The notes beneath the pieces are model-generated. The model had not been told where the DNA came from and did not search any database. It was given only the letters and a program-made list of their open reading frames with translations. A DNA stretch of 35,573 nucleotides from Oscillospiraceae bacterium (GTDB taxonomy: Bacteria > Bacillota > Clostridia > UMGS1810): NCBI GenBank assembly GCA_021629085.1, contig JAJXRJ010000022.1, positions 1-35,573 on the forward strand, in the 5' to 3' direction. Both the position numbers and the translations under genes were made by a program. Position 1 is the first letter of the stretch; the number at the start of each line of letters is the position of its first letter. This document shows positions 6,728 through 14,651 of the stretch, one piece after another.

Positions 6728-7693
6728 GCGGGGATTAAAATTGAAGCAACCGGGCGGTATCTTCCGCAAACGGTGGTGACCAACGATATGCTTTCCACAG
6801 TTGTAGACACCAACGACGAATGGATTACCACCCGCACCGGCATCCATACGCGGCGCTTTGTTTCGGGTGACGACAACACGCTGTCCATGGCAGCAAAGGC
6901 CGCGCGGGACGCAATTGAAACAGGCGGCATTGACAAAAACCGCATTGGCACGGTGATTGTTTCCACCTTCACCGGCGACTATGCCACGCCTTCGGTGGCG
7001 TGCCTGCTGCAGCGCGAACTGGGGCTGCCAGAAGACATTGCGGCGTTTGATATCAGCGCGGCCTGCGCGGGGTTTGTGTACGCCCTGCACTTGGCGCACA
7101 GCCTGCTTTTGGCAAACCCCGACCAGCTCATTTTGCTGGTGGGCAGCGAGGTGCTCTCCAAGGCCACCAATTTTGACGACCGCGGCACCTGCATTTTGTT
7201 TGGCGACGGCGCGGGCGCGGCGGTGGTTTCGGCAAAAGAGGACGCCCCGTTCCGCTTTGTTTCGGGCGTCACCGGCTCAGATGAATTTGTGTTTTGCGGC
7301 GGCCTTAAAAACAGCGGGACCCCCTTTTCCAACGTGACAGCGCCAAGCCCGAACCCGTCCATCTTTATGAACGGGCGCGAGGTGTTTAAATTTGCGGTGG
7401 ACAGCATGGTAAAAGGCATCCATGCGCTGGAATCCGACATGCCGGGTGCACCCGACTACTATATTTCGCATCAGGCCAATTCCCGGATCATCCATTCGGC
7501 GGCCAAAAAGCTGGGCGTGCCGGAGGAGAAGTTTTACACCAACATCGGCCGCTATGGGAACACGTCTTCCGCAAGCATTCCCATCGCCATGGACGAAATG
7601 CACAAAGCCGGGCTCTTAAAAGAAGGCATGCGCCTGATTTTAGTGGGGTTTGGCGGCGGGCTCACCTATGGCGCGGCGTATTTTATATGGTAA
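6725..7693 (+). CDS. fabH: 3-oxoacyl-ACP synthase III
   Basis: A 322-residue condensing enzyme that starts fatty acid synthesis by joining a short acyl-CoA to malonyl-ACP. The catalytic triad is complete: Cys114 in 'SAACAGF', His249 in 'ISHQAN' and Asn279 in 'YGNTSSAS'. The 'DEWITTRTGI' CoA-binding segment is present. The ATG at 6725 puts the protein start (MAGIKIEATGRYLP) where FabH proteins normally begin. An in-frame TTG at 6704 lies in a hairpin loop and would add seven residues. Primer preference (acetyl or branched) cannot be read from sequence alone. Confidence 0.95.
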   Translation: MAGIKIEATGRYLPQTVVTNDMLSTVVDTNDEWITTRTGIHTRRFVSGDDNTLSMAAKAARDAIETGGIDKNRIGTVIVSTFTGDYATPSVACLLQRELGLPEDIAAFDISAACAGFVYALHLAHSLLLANPDQLILLVGSEVLSKATNFDDRGTCILFGDGAGAAVVSAKEDAPFRFVSGVTGSDEFVFCGGLKNSGTPFSNVTAPSPNPSIFMNGREVFKFAVDSMVKGIHALESDMPGAPDYYISHQANSRIIHSAAKKLGVPEEKFYTNIGRYGNTSSASIPIAMDEMHKAGLLKEGMRLILVGFGGGLTYGAAYFIW

Positions 7694-7703
7694 GGAGGCC
7701 AAC

Positions 7704-8651
7704 ATGAACACAATCGCAAGCTTATTACATATCAAATATCCGCTCATCCAGGGCGGGATGGCAAATATTGCAACGGGCGCGTTTGCCGCGGCGGTTTCAA
7801 ACGCGGGCGGGCTGGGGCTCATTGCCGCGGGCGGCATGGAGCCGGAGGCTTTGCGCGAGCACATCCAAACGGCAAAACAGCTTACCCAGCACCCGTTTGG
7901 CGTAAACATCATGCTCATGCACCCAAAGGCGGAAGAAATTGCGAAAATTGTTGTGGAAGAGGGCGTTTCGGTGGTGACCACCGGCGCAGGGAACCCGGAA
8001 AAATATATGAAGGACTGGAAGGCCGCGGGGATTACCGTGATGCCGGTGGTGCCCAGCGTTGCGCTGGCAAAGCGCATGGAGCGCGCGGGCGCGGACGCAG
8101 TGATTGCAGAGGGCACCGAGAGCGGCGGGCACGTGGGCGAGATGACCACCATGGCGCTGGTGCCGCAGGTGGTGGACGCAGTTTCCATCCCCGTGGTGGC
8201 GGCGGGCGGCATTGCAGACGGGCGGCAGCTTTTGGCGGCGTTTGCGCTGGGCGCGTCCGGCGTGCAGGTGGGCACCTGTTTGCTGGTATCGGAGGAGTGC
8301 CCCATCCACGAAAACTATAAAAACGCTGTGTTAAAAGCGTCGGACACCGGCACCATTGTGACAGGCCGCATTGCGGGCGTGCCGGTGCGGATTTTGAAAA
8401 ACAAAATGGCGCGGGAATATGTGAAGCGCGAAAAAGAGGGAGCAGACAAATTAGAGCTGGAACAGTTTACGCTGGGCAGCCTACGGCGCGCCGTGTTTGA
8501 CGGCGACACCGACACCGGGTCCCTCATGGCAGGCCAGGTGAGTGGCATGTGCAAACAGATCCGTCCGGTCAAAGCCATCATAACGGATTTGTTTGCCGGA
8601 TATGAAACCGCGCTTGCAAACCTTGTGCGCAAGGAGGACGAAACAGCATGA
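7704..8651 (+). CDS. fabK: FMN-dependent enoyl-ACP reductase II
   Basis: A 315-residue TIM-barrel flavoprotein of the nitronate monooxygenase/FabK family that reduces the enoyl-ACP double bond at the end of each elongation cycle. Marks include 'YPLIQGGMANI' at the N-terminus, 'EGTESGGHVGE' with the active-site region, and the FMN phosphate-binding 'AAGGIADG' and 'GASGVQVGT'. It occupies the slot where other bacteria have FabI, and no FabI is in the operon. AAGGAGG overlaps the fabH stop, 5 nt before the ATG. Distinguishing it from 2-nitropropane dioxygenase relies on the operon context, which is strong. Confidence 0.94.
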   Translation: MNTIASLLHIKYPLIQGGMANIATGAFAAAVSNAGGLGLIAAGGMEPEALREHIQTAKQLTQHPFGVNIMLMHPKAEEIAKIVVEEGVSVVTTGAGNPEKYMKDWKAAGITVMPVVPSVALAKRMERAGADAVIAEGTESGGHVGEMTTMALVPQVVDAVSIPVVAAGGIADGRQLLAAFALGASGVQVGTCLLVSEECPIHENYKNAVLKASDTGTIVTGRIAGVPVRILKNKMAREYVKREKEGADKLELEQFTLGSLRRAVFDGDTDTGSLMAGQVSGMCKQIRPVKAIITDLFAGYETALANLVRKEDETA

Positions 8652-9580
8652 AGCTTGCATTTTTATATGCCGGGCAGGGCAGCCAAAAGGCGGGCATGGG
8701 GCGCGATTTTTACGAGGCATACCCAAGCATCCGTCCATTGTTTGAAAGCGCATCCTTGGAGTTTGACCTAAAAACCATGTGCTTTGAAAACCCAGACGGC
8801 AAGCTCGACCAGACGCGTTACACCCAGCCCTGCATGGTGGCGTTTGCCGCGGCAGTGACGCAGCTGTTTTATGAAAACGGCATTGTGCCGGACGCGGCGG
8901 CAGGCTTAAGTTTGGGCGAATATTCCGCGCTCCACGCCGCGGGCGTGTTTGACGCACAGACGGCCATTTCGCTCACTGCCTACCGGGGAGCGGTGATGGA
9001 GGAAACCACCCGGGGTATGGACAGCAAAATGGTGGCAGTGCTCGGCCTTGCGCGGGAAAAGGTGGAGCGTTCGGTGCAGCAGGCAGACGGCGCGGTGGAC
9101 ATTGCAAACATCAACTGCACCGGGCAGATTGTAATTGGCGGCGAAGCGGCGGCAGTGGACCGCGCGGCGGACATTGCAAAAATGCTTGGCGCAAAGCGGT
9201 GCCTGCCTTTAAACGTGAGCGGCCCCTTCCACACCCGGTTTATGGAGGAGGCGTCCCAGCTTTTGTCTGAAAAGCTCAGGCAAACCCCATTTTTGGAACC
9301 AAAGTTCCCTGTCTATCACAACGTAACCGGCGGCGCGCTTGCAGACGGCATGTCCATCAAAGAGGCGCTGGTATTGCAAATCAAGCGGCCGGTACAGTTT
9401 GAAGCCACCCTGTTAAACCTTGCAGACGACGGGTTTGACACCGTGGTGGAGATTGGCCCGGGCAAGGTGCTGTCCGGCTTTGTGCGCAAAACCGCGCCGC
9501 AGCTAAAGGCGGTCTCTGTAGAAACGGCAGCGGAATTTTTAAACGCATTAACCGCTTTGAAAGGGGGCAGTGCACAATGA
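8648..9580 (+). CDS. fabD: Malonyl-CoA:ACP transacylase
   Basis: A 310-residue protein that loads malonate from CoA onto ACP. The nucleophile Ser89 lies in 'GLSLGEYSAL' (GxSxG) and His195 in 'GPFHTRFM' completes the dyad. The N-terminal 'YAGQGSQKAGMG' motif is typical. The start ATGA overlaps the fabK stop, and AAGGAGG lies about 9 nt upstream inside fabK. It is coupled in turn to fabG by another four-base overlap. Confidence 0.96.
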   Translation: MKLAFLYAGQGSQKAGMGRDFYEAYPSIRPLFESASLEFDLKTMCFENPDGKLDQTRYTQPCMVAFAAAVTQLFYENGIVPDAAAGLSLGEYSALHAAGVFDAQTAISLTAYRGAVMEETTRGMDSKMVAVLGLAREKVERSVQQADGAVDIANINCTGQIVIGGEAAAVDRAADIAKMLGAKRCLPLNVSGPFHTRFMEEASQLLSEKLRQTPFLEPKFPVYHNVTGGALADGMSIKEALVLQIKRPVQFEATLLNLADDGFDTVVEIGPGKVLSGFVRKTAPQLKAVSVETAAEFLNALTALKGGSAQ

Positions 9581-10308
9581 GGACTGTGATTGTCACAGGC
9601 GGCGGCCGGGGCATTGGCCGTGCCATTTGTGTAAAATTTGCCAAAGAGGGCGCAAACATTGTCATCAACTACGCGGGCAACAGCGCCGCTGCACAGGTGA
9701 CCGAGGCCATGTGCCAAACGCTGGGCGCAAAAACCGCGCTGTATCAGGCTGACGTGTCCAATTTTGAAGCGGCGGGCGCGCTGGTCGATTTTTGCGTGAA
9801 AACCTTTGGTTCGCTGGATGTTTTGGTCAACAATGCCGGCATCACGCAGGATGCGCTGCTATTACGCATGAAAGAGGAGCAGTTTGACCGGGTGCTGGAC
9901 GTCAATTTAAAGGGCACGTTTAACACCATCAGGCACGCAAGCCGCATTTTGGCAAAACAGCGCGGCGGGCGGATTATCAACCTCACAAGCGTTGTGGGGC
10001 AGACAGGCAACGCCGGGCAGGCGAACTACGCCGCGTCCAAGGCGGGCGTCATCGGGCTCACCAAGGCGTGCGCCAAGGAGCTGGCGTCCCGGAATGTGAC
10101 GGTCAACGCTGTGGCGCCGGGGTTTATTGAAACCGACATGACCGGCGCGCTCAAGGAAGAAATTTGCCAGGAGATGTTAAAAAGCATTCCGCTGTCCCGG
10201 TTTGGAAAACCCGAGGACGTTGCCGAGGCAGTGTATTTTCTCGCGTCCGAGGGCGCGGGCTATATCACCGGGCAAGTGTTGGGCGTAAGCGGCGGCATGC
10301 TGATGTAG
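9577..10308 (+). CDS. fabG: 3-oxoacyl-ACP reductase
   Basis: A 243-residue NADPH-dependent short-chain dehydrogenase that reduces the beta-keto group. The nucleotide motif TGGGRGIG is at residues 7-14, 'NNAG' near 85, and the catalytic Ser138, Tyr151 and Lys155 are present in 'LTSVVG' and 'YAASK'. The C-terminal 'ITGQVLGVSGGM' is typical of FabG. The start overlaps the fabD stop (ATGA) with AAAGGGGG upstream. Confidence 0.96.
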   Translation: MRTVIVTGGGRGIGRAICVKFAKEGANIVINYAGNSAAAQVTEAMCQTLGAKTALYQADVSNFEAAGALVDFCVKTFGSLDVLVNNAGITQDALLLRMKEEQFDRVLDVNLKGTFNTIRHASRILAKQRGGRIINLTSVVGQTGNAGQANYAASKAGVIGLTKACAKELASRNVTVNAVAPGFIETDMTGALKEEICQEMLKSIPLSRFGKPEDVAEAVYFLASEGAGYITGQVLGVSGGMLM

Positions 10309-10320
10309 GAGGAGATTTGG

Positions 10321-11553
10321 ATGGAAAAACGAGTGGTGATTACAGGCATGGGCGCGGTGTCGCCGGTGGGCAACAGCGTGCCTGAGCTGTGGGAAAATAT
10401 CAAAAACGGCGTGTGCGGCATTGGCCCCATTACGCAGTTTGACGCGTCCGCGCACAAGGCAAAGCTTGCGGGCGAGGTAAAAATTGATTTGGACGCATAC
10501 ATCCCCAAGGCGGAGTCCCGCCGGATGGACCGGTTTACGCAGTTTGCTGTGATTGCGGCAAACGAGGCGTACCAAACAAGCGGTATCTGCAAAGAAAATA
10601 CGGATTTCACCCGCTGCGGCGTGCTCATCTCTTCGGGCATTGGCGGCATGTCCACCATTGAACGCGAACACGCCCGGGGAATGGAGCGCGGGTTTGACCG
10701 TGTGTCCCCGTTTTTTATCCCCATGACCATTTCCAACATGGCGGCGGGCTACATTGCCATCAACACCGGGTTTCAGGGGTATTGCGGCTGTTCGGTGACC
10801 GCCTGTGCGGGCGGGAGCTATGCCATTGGCGACGCGTTCCGGCAAATCCGGCACGGCTATGCCGATGTAATGCTTGCGGGCGGCGCGGAGGCGTGCATTA
10901 CGCCGCTGGCCATCGGCGGGTTTACCTCTATGAAAGCGCTCAATGAAACAGACGATGTCAGCCGCGCATCCATCCCGTTTGACGCAGAGCGCGCGGGATT
11001 TATCATGGGCGAGGGCGCGGGCTGTTTGATGCTGGAAGAACTGGAGCACGCAAAGAAACGCGGCGCCACCATTTATGGGGAGCTTGTAGGCTATGGCGCC
11101 ACCTGTGACGCCTATCACATCACAGCGCCGTCGCCAAACGGCGAGGGCGGCGCAAATTGCATGGCGCAGGCGCTTTTGGACGCGGGCATCCGGCCGGAGG
11201 ATGTGGACTACATCAACGCGCACGGCACCTCCACGCCCATGAATGACAAGTGCGAAACCGCGGCAATCAAGGCGGTGTTTGGCGAATCTGCCAGCCGTGT
11301 GGCGGTGAGCTCCACCAAGTCTATGACCGCGCACATGCTGGGCGCGGCGGGCGCAGTGGAAGCAATCATTTGCACCATGGCGGTCAAAGAAGGGTTTATC
11401 CCCCCCACCATTCACTATCAAACGCCGGATGCAGACTGTGATTTGGACGTGGTGCCAAACGTGGGCCGCAAGCAGCCGGTGCGCTATGCCATTTCAAACT
11501 CGCTGGGGTTTGGCGGGCACAATGCCACCCTGGTGTTTCATCACTACGAATAA
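10321..11553 (+). CDS. fabF: 3-oxoacyl-ACP synthase II
   Basis: A 410-residue elongating condensing enzyme. The Cys-His-His triad is Cys162 ('VTACAGGS'), His301 ('NAHGTSTP') and His338 ('SMTAHMLGAAGA'). It is the only elongation KAS in the operon, so it probably handles all chain lengths. The ribosome site is TAGGAGGAG, 12 nt after the fabG stop. No FabB/FabA pair is present, so the route to unsaturated chains is not visible here. Confidence 0.97.
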   Translation: MEKRVVITGMGAVSPVGNSVPELWENIKNGVCGIGPITQFDASAHKAKLAGEVKIDLDAYIPKAESRRMDRFTQFAVIAANEAYQTSGICKENTDFTRCGVLISSGIGGMSTIEREHARGMERGFDRVSPFFIPMTISNMAAGYIAINTGFQGYCGCSVTACAGGSYAIGDAFRQIRHGYADVMLAGGAEACITPLAIGGFTSMKALNETDDVSRASIPFDAERAGFIMGEGAGCLMLEELEHAKKRGATIYGELVGYGATCDAYHITAPSPNGEGGANCMAQALLDAGIRPEDVDYINAHGTSTPMNDKCETAAIKAVFGESASRVAVSSTKSMTAHMLGAAGAVEAIICTMAVKEGFIPPTIHYQTPDADCDLDVVPNVGRKQPVRYAISNSLGFGGHNATLVFHHYE

Positions 11554-11566
11554 ACGAGGTGCTTTT

Positions 11567-11992
11567 ATGGAATTAAATTCCAATGAAATTCAGGCCATCC
11601 TGCCCCACCGCTATCCGTTTTTGCTGGTAGATCAAATTAAAGACTACGTGCCTGGTCAGTGGGCAGACGGCGTAAAATGCGTCACTGCCAACGAAATGCA
11701 CTTTTTAGGGCATTTCCCGTCCTATCACGTCATGCCGGGCGTGCTCATTTTAGAGGCGCTCATGCAAACCGGCGCGGTGGCCATTTTGACTTGTGAGGAA
11801 AACAAAGGGAAAATTGCAGTGGTGGGCGGCATTAAAAACGCACGGTTTAAATATCAGGTGCGTCCGGGCGATAAGCTGGACCTCCACTGTGAAATTGTGA
11901 AACAAAAGGGGCCCATCGGCATTGGCAGCGGCATTGCAAAGGTGGACGGCAAAACCGCCGCAACAGCGGAATTCACCTTTGCCATCCAGTAA
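11567..11992 (+). CDS. fabZ: 3-hydroxyacyl-ACP dehydratase
   Basis: A 141-residue hot-dog fold protein that removes water from beta-hydroxyacyl-ACP. The catalytic His49 lies in 'LGHFPSYHVMPG' and Glu63 in 'LILEAL'. The N-terminal 'LPHRYPFLLVD' is typical. The ATG at 11567 has GAGGTG 5 nt upstream and follows the fabF stop by 13 nt; an upstream in-frame extension would overlap fabF and has no ribosome site. The stop is embedded in the long Shine-Dalgarno of the next gene. Confidence 0.97.
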   Translation: MELNSNEIQAILPHRYPFLLVDQIKDYVPGQWADGVKCVTANEMHFLGHFPSYHVMPGVLILEALMQTGAVAILTCEENKGKIAVVGGIKNARFKYQVRPGDKLDLHCEIVKQKGPIGIGSGIAKVDGKTAATAEFTFAIQ

Positions 11993-12021
11993 AGGGGGTG
12001 CAGGGCTTCCCTCGTTTTATG
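11991..12021 (+). promoter_or_regulatory. Displaced Shine-Dalgarno with small stem before the MarR gene
   Basis: AAAGGGGGTG (11991-12000) matches the full anti-SD complement with one mismatch but is 18 nt from the ATG at 12019. Between them lies AGGG-CTT-CCCT (12002-12012), a 4-bp stem with a 3-nt loop. If folded, effective spacing falls to 7 nt. The stem is short, so its stability is uncertain; the pattern matches fabH and the gene at 27586. Confidence 0.4.
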
Positions 12022-12480
12022 CTGGAACAATCCTTTTTAGATATTTACACAAAATTTAAATTACAGTTTTACAGAAAAATTTTTAACCGGTTTGAATCGC
12101 GCGAGGCAACGCTCACCGCAGTGGAAACCTTTTGCGTGGAGGCCATTTATGCGCTGGGACAGCCCACTGTGAACGAATTTGCGCACTTTGTGCAGATTTC
12201 CCCTGCAAACGCCGCCTACAAGGTGAACAACCTCATCAAGAAAGGGTATGTCATAAAAGAGCGTTCCCAGGCGGATAAGCGCGAATATCACCTTTTGGTG
12301 ACCGAGAAATTTATGGACTATTACGGCCTGAGCGCCGGCTATGTCGAGGTGGTGTCGGCACGCATCCGTAAGCGGTTTCCCAAAGACGATATCCAAAAGC
12401 TGGAGCAGATTTTAAAAATTGTGGATGAAGAGCTCATGGCAGAGCTGCCCAGTTGTAAAAATCCCAAACCGGCAGATTAA
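12019..12480 (+). CDS. MarR-family regulator, probable FabT-like control of the fab operon
   Basis: A 153-residue winged-helix protein. The helix-turn-helix lies at about residues 49-75 ('TVNEFAHFVQISPANAAYKVNN') with the wing 'RSQADKREYHLLVT', and the ends form the usual dimerising helices. In Lactobacillales FabT, a MarR protein in the fab operon represses it with acyl-ACP as corepressor; the location here suggests the same feedback, which is inference. Here it is the last gene rather than the first. The start is uncertain: ATG at 12019 is preferred, while GTG at 11998 falls inside the ribosome site. AT-rich dyads near 2843-2885 are possible targets. Confidence 0.85.
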   Translation: MLEQSFLDIYTKFKLQFYRKIFNRFESREATLTAVETFCVEAIYALGQPTVNEFAHFVQISPANAAYKVNNLIKKGYVIKERSQADKREYHLLVTEKFMDYYGLSAGYVEVVSARIRKRFPKDDIQKLEQILKIVDEELMAELPSCKNPKPAD

Positions 12481-12484
12481 AAAA

Positions 12485-12531
12485 GCGTGATACAAAAAAA
12501 GCGTGATACAAAAATTTGTATCACGCTTTTT
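12485..12531. terminator. Bidirectional terminator with a duplicated left arm
   Basis: GCGTGATACAAA (12501-12512) pairs with TTTGTATCACGC (12515-12526), flanked by an A run before and a T run after, so it can end the fab operon and the minus-strand reductase gene. The left arm is duplicated 16 nt upstream (GCGTGATACA at 12485-12494), so the right arm has two possible partners. Confidence 0.85.
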
Positions 12532-12533
12532 AT

Positions 12534-13457
12534 TTACGGTAAAATGTTTCCCGCCGCGCGGTAAATCTCATACCACTCTTCCCGCGTCAGCTCAAAGTCG
12601 CTGGCCTTACAAATATCGCGCACCCGCTGGTGGTTGGCAGACCCAATAATGGGCTGCATTTTTGCAGGATGCCGCAAAATCCACGCCACTGCAATGGCGG
12701 AATTGGACACCGCATATTTTTCCGCAAGCTTTGAAATGACCGCATTGAGCTCTGGGAATTTGGGATTGTCTAAAAACACGCCCTCAAAAAAGCCGTACTG
12801 GAAGGGAGACCACGGCTGGATGGTGATGTCGTTGAGCCGGCAATAGTCCAGCACGCCGCCATCGCGGTTGATTGCCGCATCGTCGCCCATATTCACGTGA
12901 ATCCCTGCATCCAGCATAGTGCTGTGCATAATGCTAAACTGGAGCTGGTTGATGCAAATGGGCTGGCGGACATATTTTTTAAGCAGCGCAATCTGTCCGG
13001 GATTTTGATTGGACACGCCAAAATAGCGCACCTTGCCTGCTAAAAACAGTTCGTCAAACGCCGCCGCAACCTCTTCCGGCTCCATCAGCGCGTCCGGGCG
13101 GTGGAGCAGCAAAACGTCCACATGGTCGGTACCCAGCCGCGAAAGCGACCCATTTACCGCTTCCAAAATGTACGTCTTGGAAAAGTCAAACGTGCCATTG
13201 TCCTTGCGGATGCCGCATTTGGTTTGGATGAACAGCTTGTCGCGCAGGCCTGGGCGCCTCTTTAGCGCGGCGCCAAACTTCTCTTCGCACACACCGCCGC
13301 CGTAAATATCTGCATGGTCAAAAAAATTGATCCCTGAGGCAAGCGCTGCGTCAATGAGCGTGTCAATCTCGGCGTCGTCCATTTTGGAAATCCGCATACA
13401 GCCCAGCGCAATTTGTGAGCAAGATAGTTCGGTATCGTTGATTTTAATATATTTCAT
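12534..13457 (-). CDS. Aldo/keto reductase (YdhF-like)
   Basis: A 307-residue TIM-barrel NADPH-dependent oxidoreductase. The catalytic tetrad is complete: Asp47 and Tyr52 in 'DHADIYGGG', Lys80 in 'QTKCG' and His119 in 'LLHRPD'. The C-terminal cofactor region 'IIGSANHQRV' is present. Overall pattern matches the E. coli YdhF-type group; the physiological substrate is unknown. TAGGAGG lies 6-7 nt before the ATG. The gene follows secF on the same strand, but a strong hairpin with T run lies between (13480-13516) and little space is left for a private promoter, so it may be expressed by read-through. Confidence 0.88.
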   Translation of the reverse strand: MKYIKINDTELSCSQIALGCMRISKMDDAEIDTLIDAALASGINFFDHADIYGGGVCEEKFGAALKRRPGLRDKLFIQTKCGIRKDNGTFDFSKTYILEAVNGSLSRLGTDHVDVLLLHRPDALMEPEEVAAAFDELFLAGKVRYFGVSNQNPGQIALLKKYVRQPICINQLQFSIMHSTMLDAGIHVNMGDDAAINRDGGVLDYCRLNDITIQPWSPFQYGFFEGVFLDNPKFPELNAVISKLAEKYAVSNSAIAVAWILRHPAKMQPIIGSANHQRVRDICKASDFELTREEWYEIYRAAGNILP

Positions 13458-13470
13458 AGGTTCCTCCTAA

Positions 13471-13516
13471 AAAGGCAAAATCCCCCTCTGGGCAAAAGTT
13501 TTTTAAAGAGGGGGAT
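13471..13516 (-). terminator. Terminator after secF
   Basis: On the minus strand ATCCCCCTCT (13516-13507) pairs with AGAGGGGGAT (13489-13480), a perfect 10-bp stem, followed by TTTTGCCTTTTT. It lies directly after the secF stop and just before the ribosome site of the next minus-strand gene. Confidence 0.75.
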
Positions 13517-13522
13517 GGGCTT

Positions 13523-14638
13523 TTAAATTTTGGCTTTTTTGTCGCCCCGAAACATGGTCCAAAAAGAGCTGGCAAGGAATACGGACGAATAGGTGCCGCA
13601 TATGATGCCGATGATGATGGGGAGCGCAAACTGGCGTACCGATGTGACGCCCAAAATATACACCATGACAATGGTGAGAAGCGTGGTGACCGAGGTGTTA
13701 ATCGCACGTGTCATGGACTGCCAAATACTCTTATTGGCAATTTCTTTAAACGATTCTTTCTTTAAGTATCTTGTATTTTCACGGATGCGGTCAAATACAA
13801 CAATGGTAGCGTTGATGGAATAACCCAAAATGGTGAGCAATGCCGCAATAAACGAGGTGCCGACCGGCAGCTGGAAGATGGCATAGATCGAGAGCATGAT
13901 CAGTAAATCATGCACCAGGGCAAGAACTGCCGACAGGCCGGAAAGCAGCTCAAACCGGAAGGTGATGTACACCAGCATCAGAAGCGCCGCAATGACCACT
14001 GCAGTGATTGCATTGCGCCACAGCTCAGCGCCCACCGTCGCGCTCACTTTGTCCTCCGAGCTGATACGGATTCTGCCAAAGTGATCCGCCAGCGCGGTTT
14101 TTACGTTGGACGCATGCTCCGTGTCCAATTCGTTGAGCTTCAAAACAAAACCGTCTTCCGATTTTACTACGCTGGATACGGTGACGCCTTCTATCCCCTT
14201 TAAAACATCACGCACTTCGTTCTCGTTAAATTCATAGGTATCCTTCACCGGCGTTTTGTCGGAAACGACCAGCTGGGTTTTAACCAGTGTATCTTCTGCC
14301 GTCTCTCCGGCTGCAGCGGATGCGTTTTCCGGATTCTCCGCCGCTTCGCCGCCCTGCGCTGCATCTGTACTTTCATCGCCCTGGGCTGCTTCGGCATTTT
14401 CCGCCGCTTCGGCAGGATTTTCCGCTCCCTCTGCAGGCGTGAGCGCCTCACCGCCGTCTACTTGTGCCGTGGCATCGGGATCTGCACTGGTGACTACCTT
14501 TACCGCCATGGTATAACCGCCGGTAAAGTCAATATCGGCGTTAAACCCACCGTTGATAAAGTAAAATACAACGCCAAGAAGAATGATGACTGCCGGTATT
14601 GTGAAAAAAATGCCTTTCTTATCTATAATATTAAACAT
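13523..14638 (-). CDS. secF: Protein translocase subunit SecF with an acidic low-complexity insert
   Basis: A 371-residue polytopic membrane protein that pairs with SecD to use the proton or sodium gradient in late steps of Sec export. Residues 10-30 form TM1. 'IDFTGG' is the family signature before the extracytoplasmic loop, and five further helices follow, with 'GYSINATIVVFDRIREN' and 'RAINTSVTTLLTI'. Between about residues 50 and 118 there is an Ala/Glu/Gly-rich insert not found in typical SecF (usual length about 290-310). A GGAGGGG ribosome site lies 6 nt upstream. The gene follows secD by 13 nt. Confidence 0.95.
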   Translation of the reverse strand: MFNIIDKKGIFFTIPAVIILLGVVFYFINGGFNADIDFTGGYTMAVKVVTSADPDATAQVDGGEALTPAEGAENPAEAAENAEAAQGDESTDAAQGGEAAENPENASAAAGETAEDTLVKTQLVVSDKTPVKDTYEFNENEVRDVLKGIEGVTVSSVVKSEDGFVLKLNELDTEHASNVKTALADHFGRIRISSEDKVSATVGAELWRNAITAVVIAALLMLVYITFRFELLSGLSAVLALVHDLLIMLSIYAIFQLPVGTSFIAALLTILGYSINATIVVFDRIRENTRYLKKESFKEIANKSIWQSMTRAINTSVTTLLTIVMVYILGVTSVRQFALPIIIGIICGTYSSVFLASSFWTMFRGDKKAKI

Positions 14639-14651
14639 CTAAAACCCCTCC

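Noticed and set aside
6388..6972. Long minus-strand open frames across the fab operon (for example 6388-6972 and 10177-11421)
   Set aside because: They are antisense shadows of genes with complete catalytic motifs and lack ribosome sites or recognisable domains.
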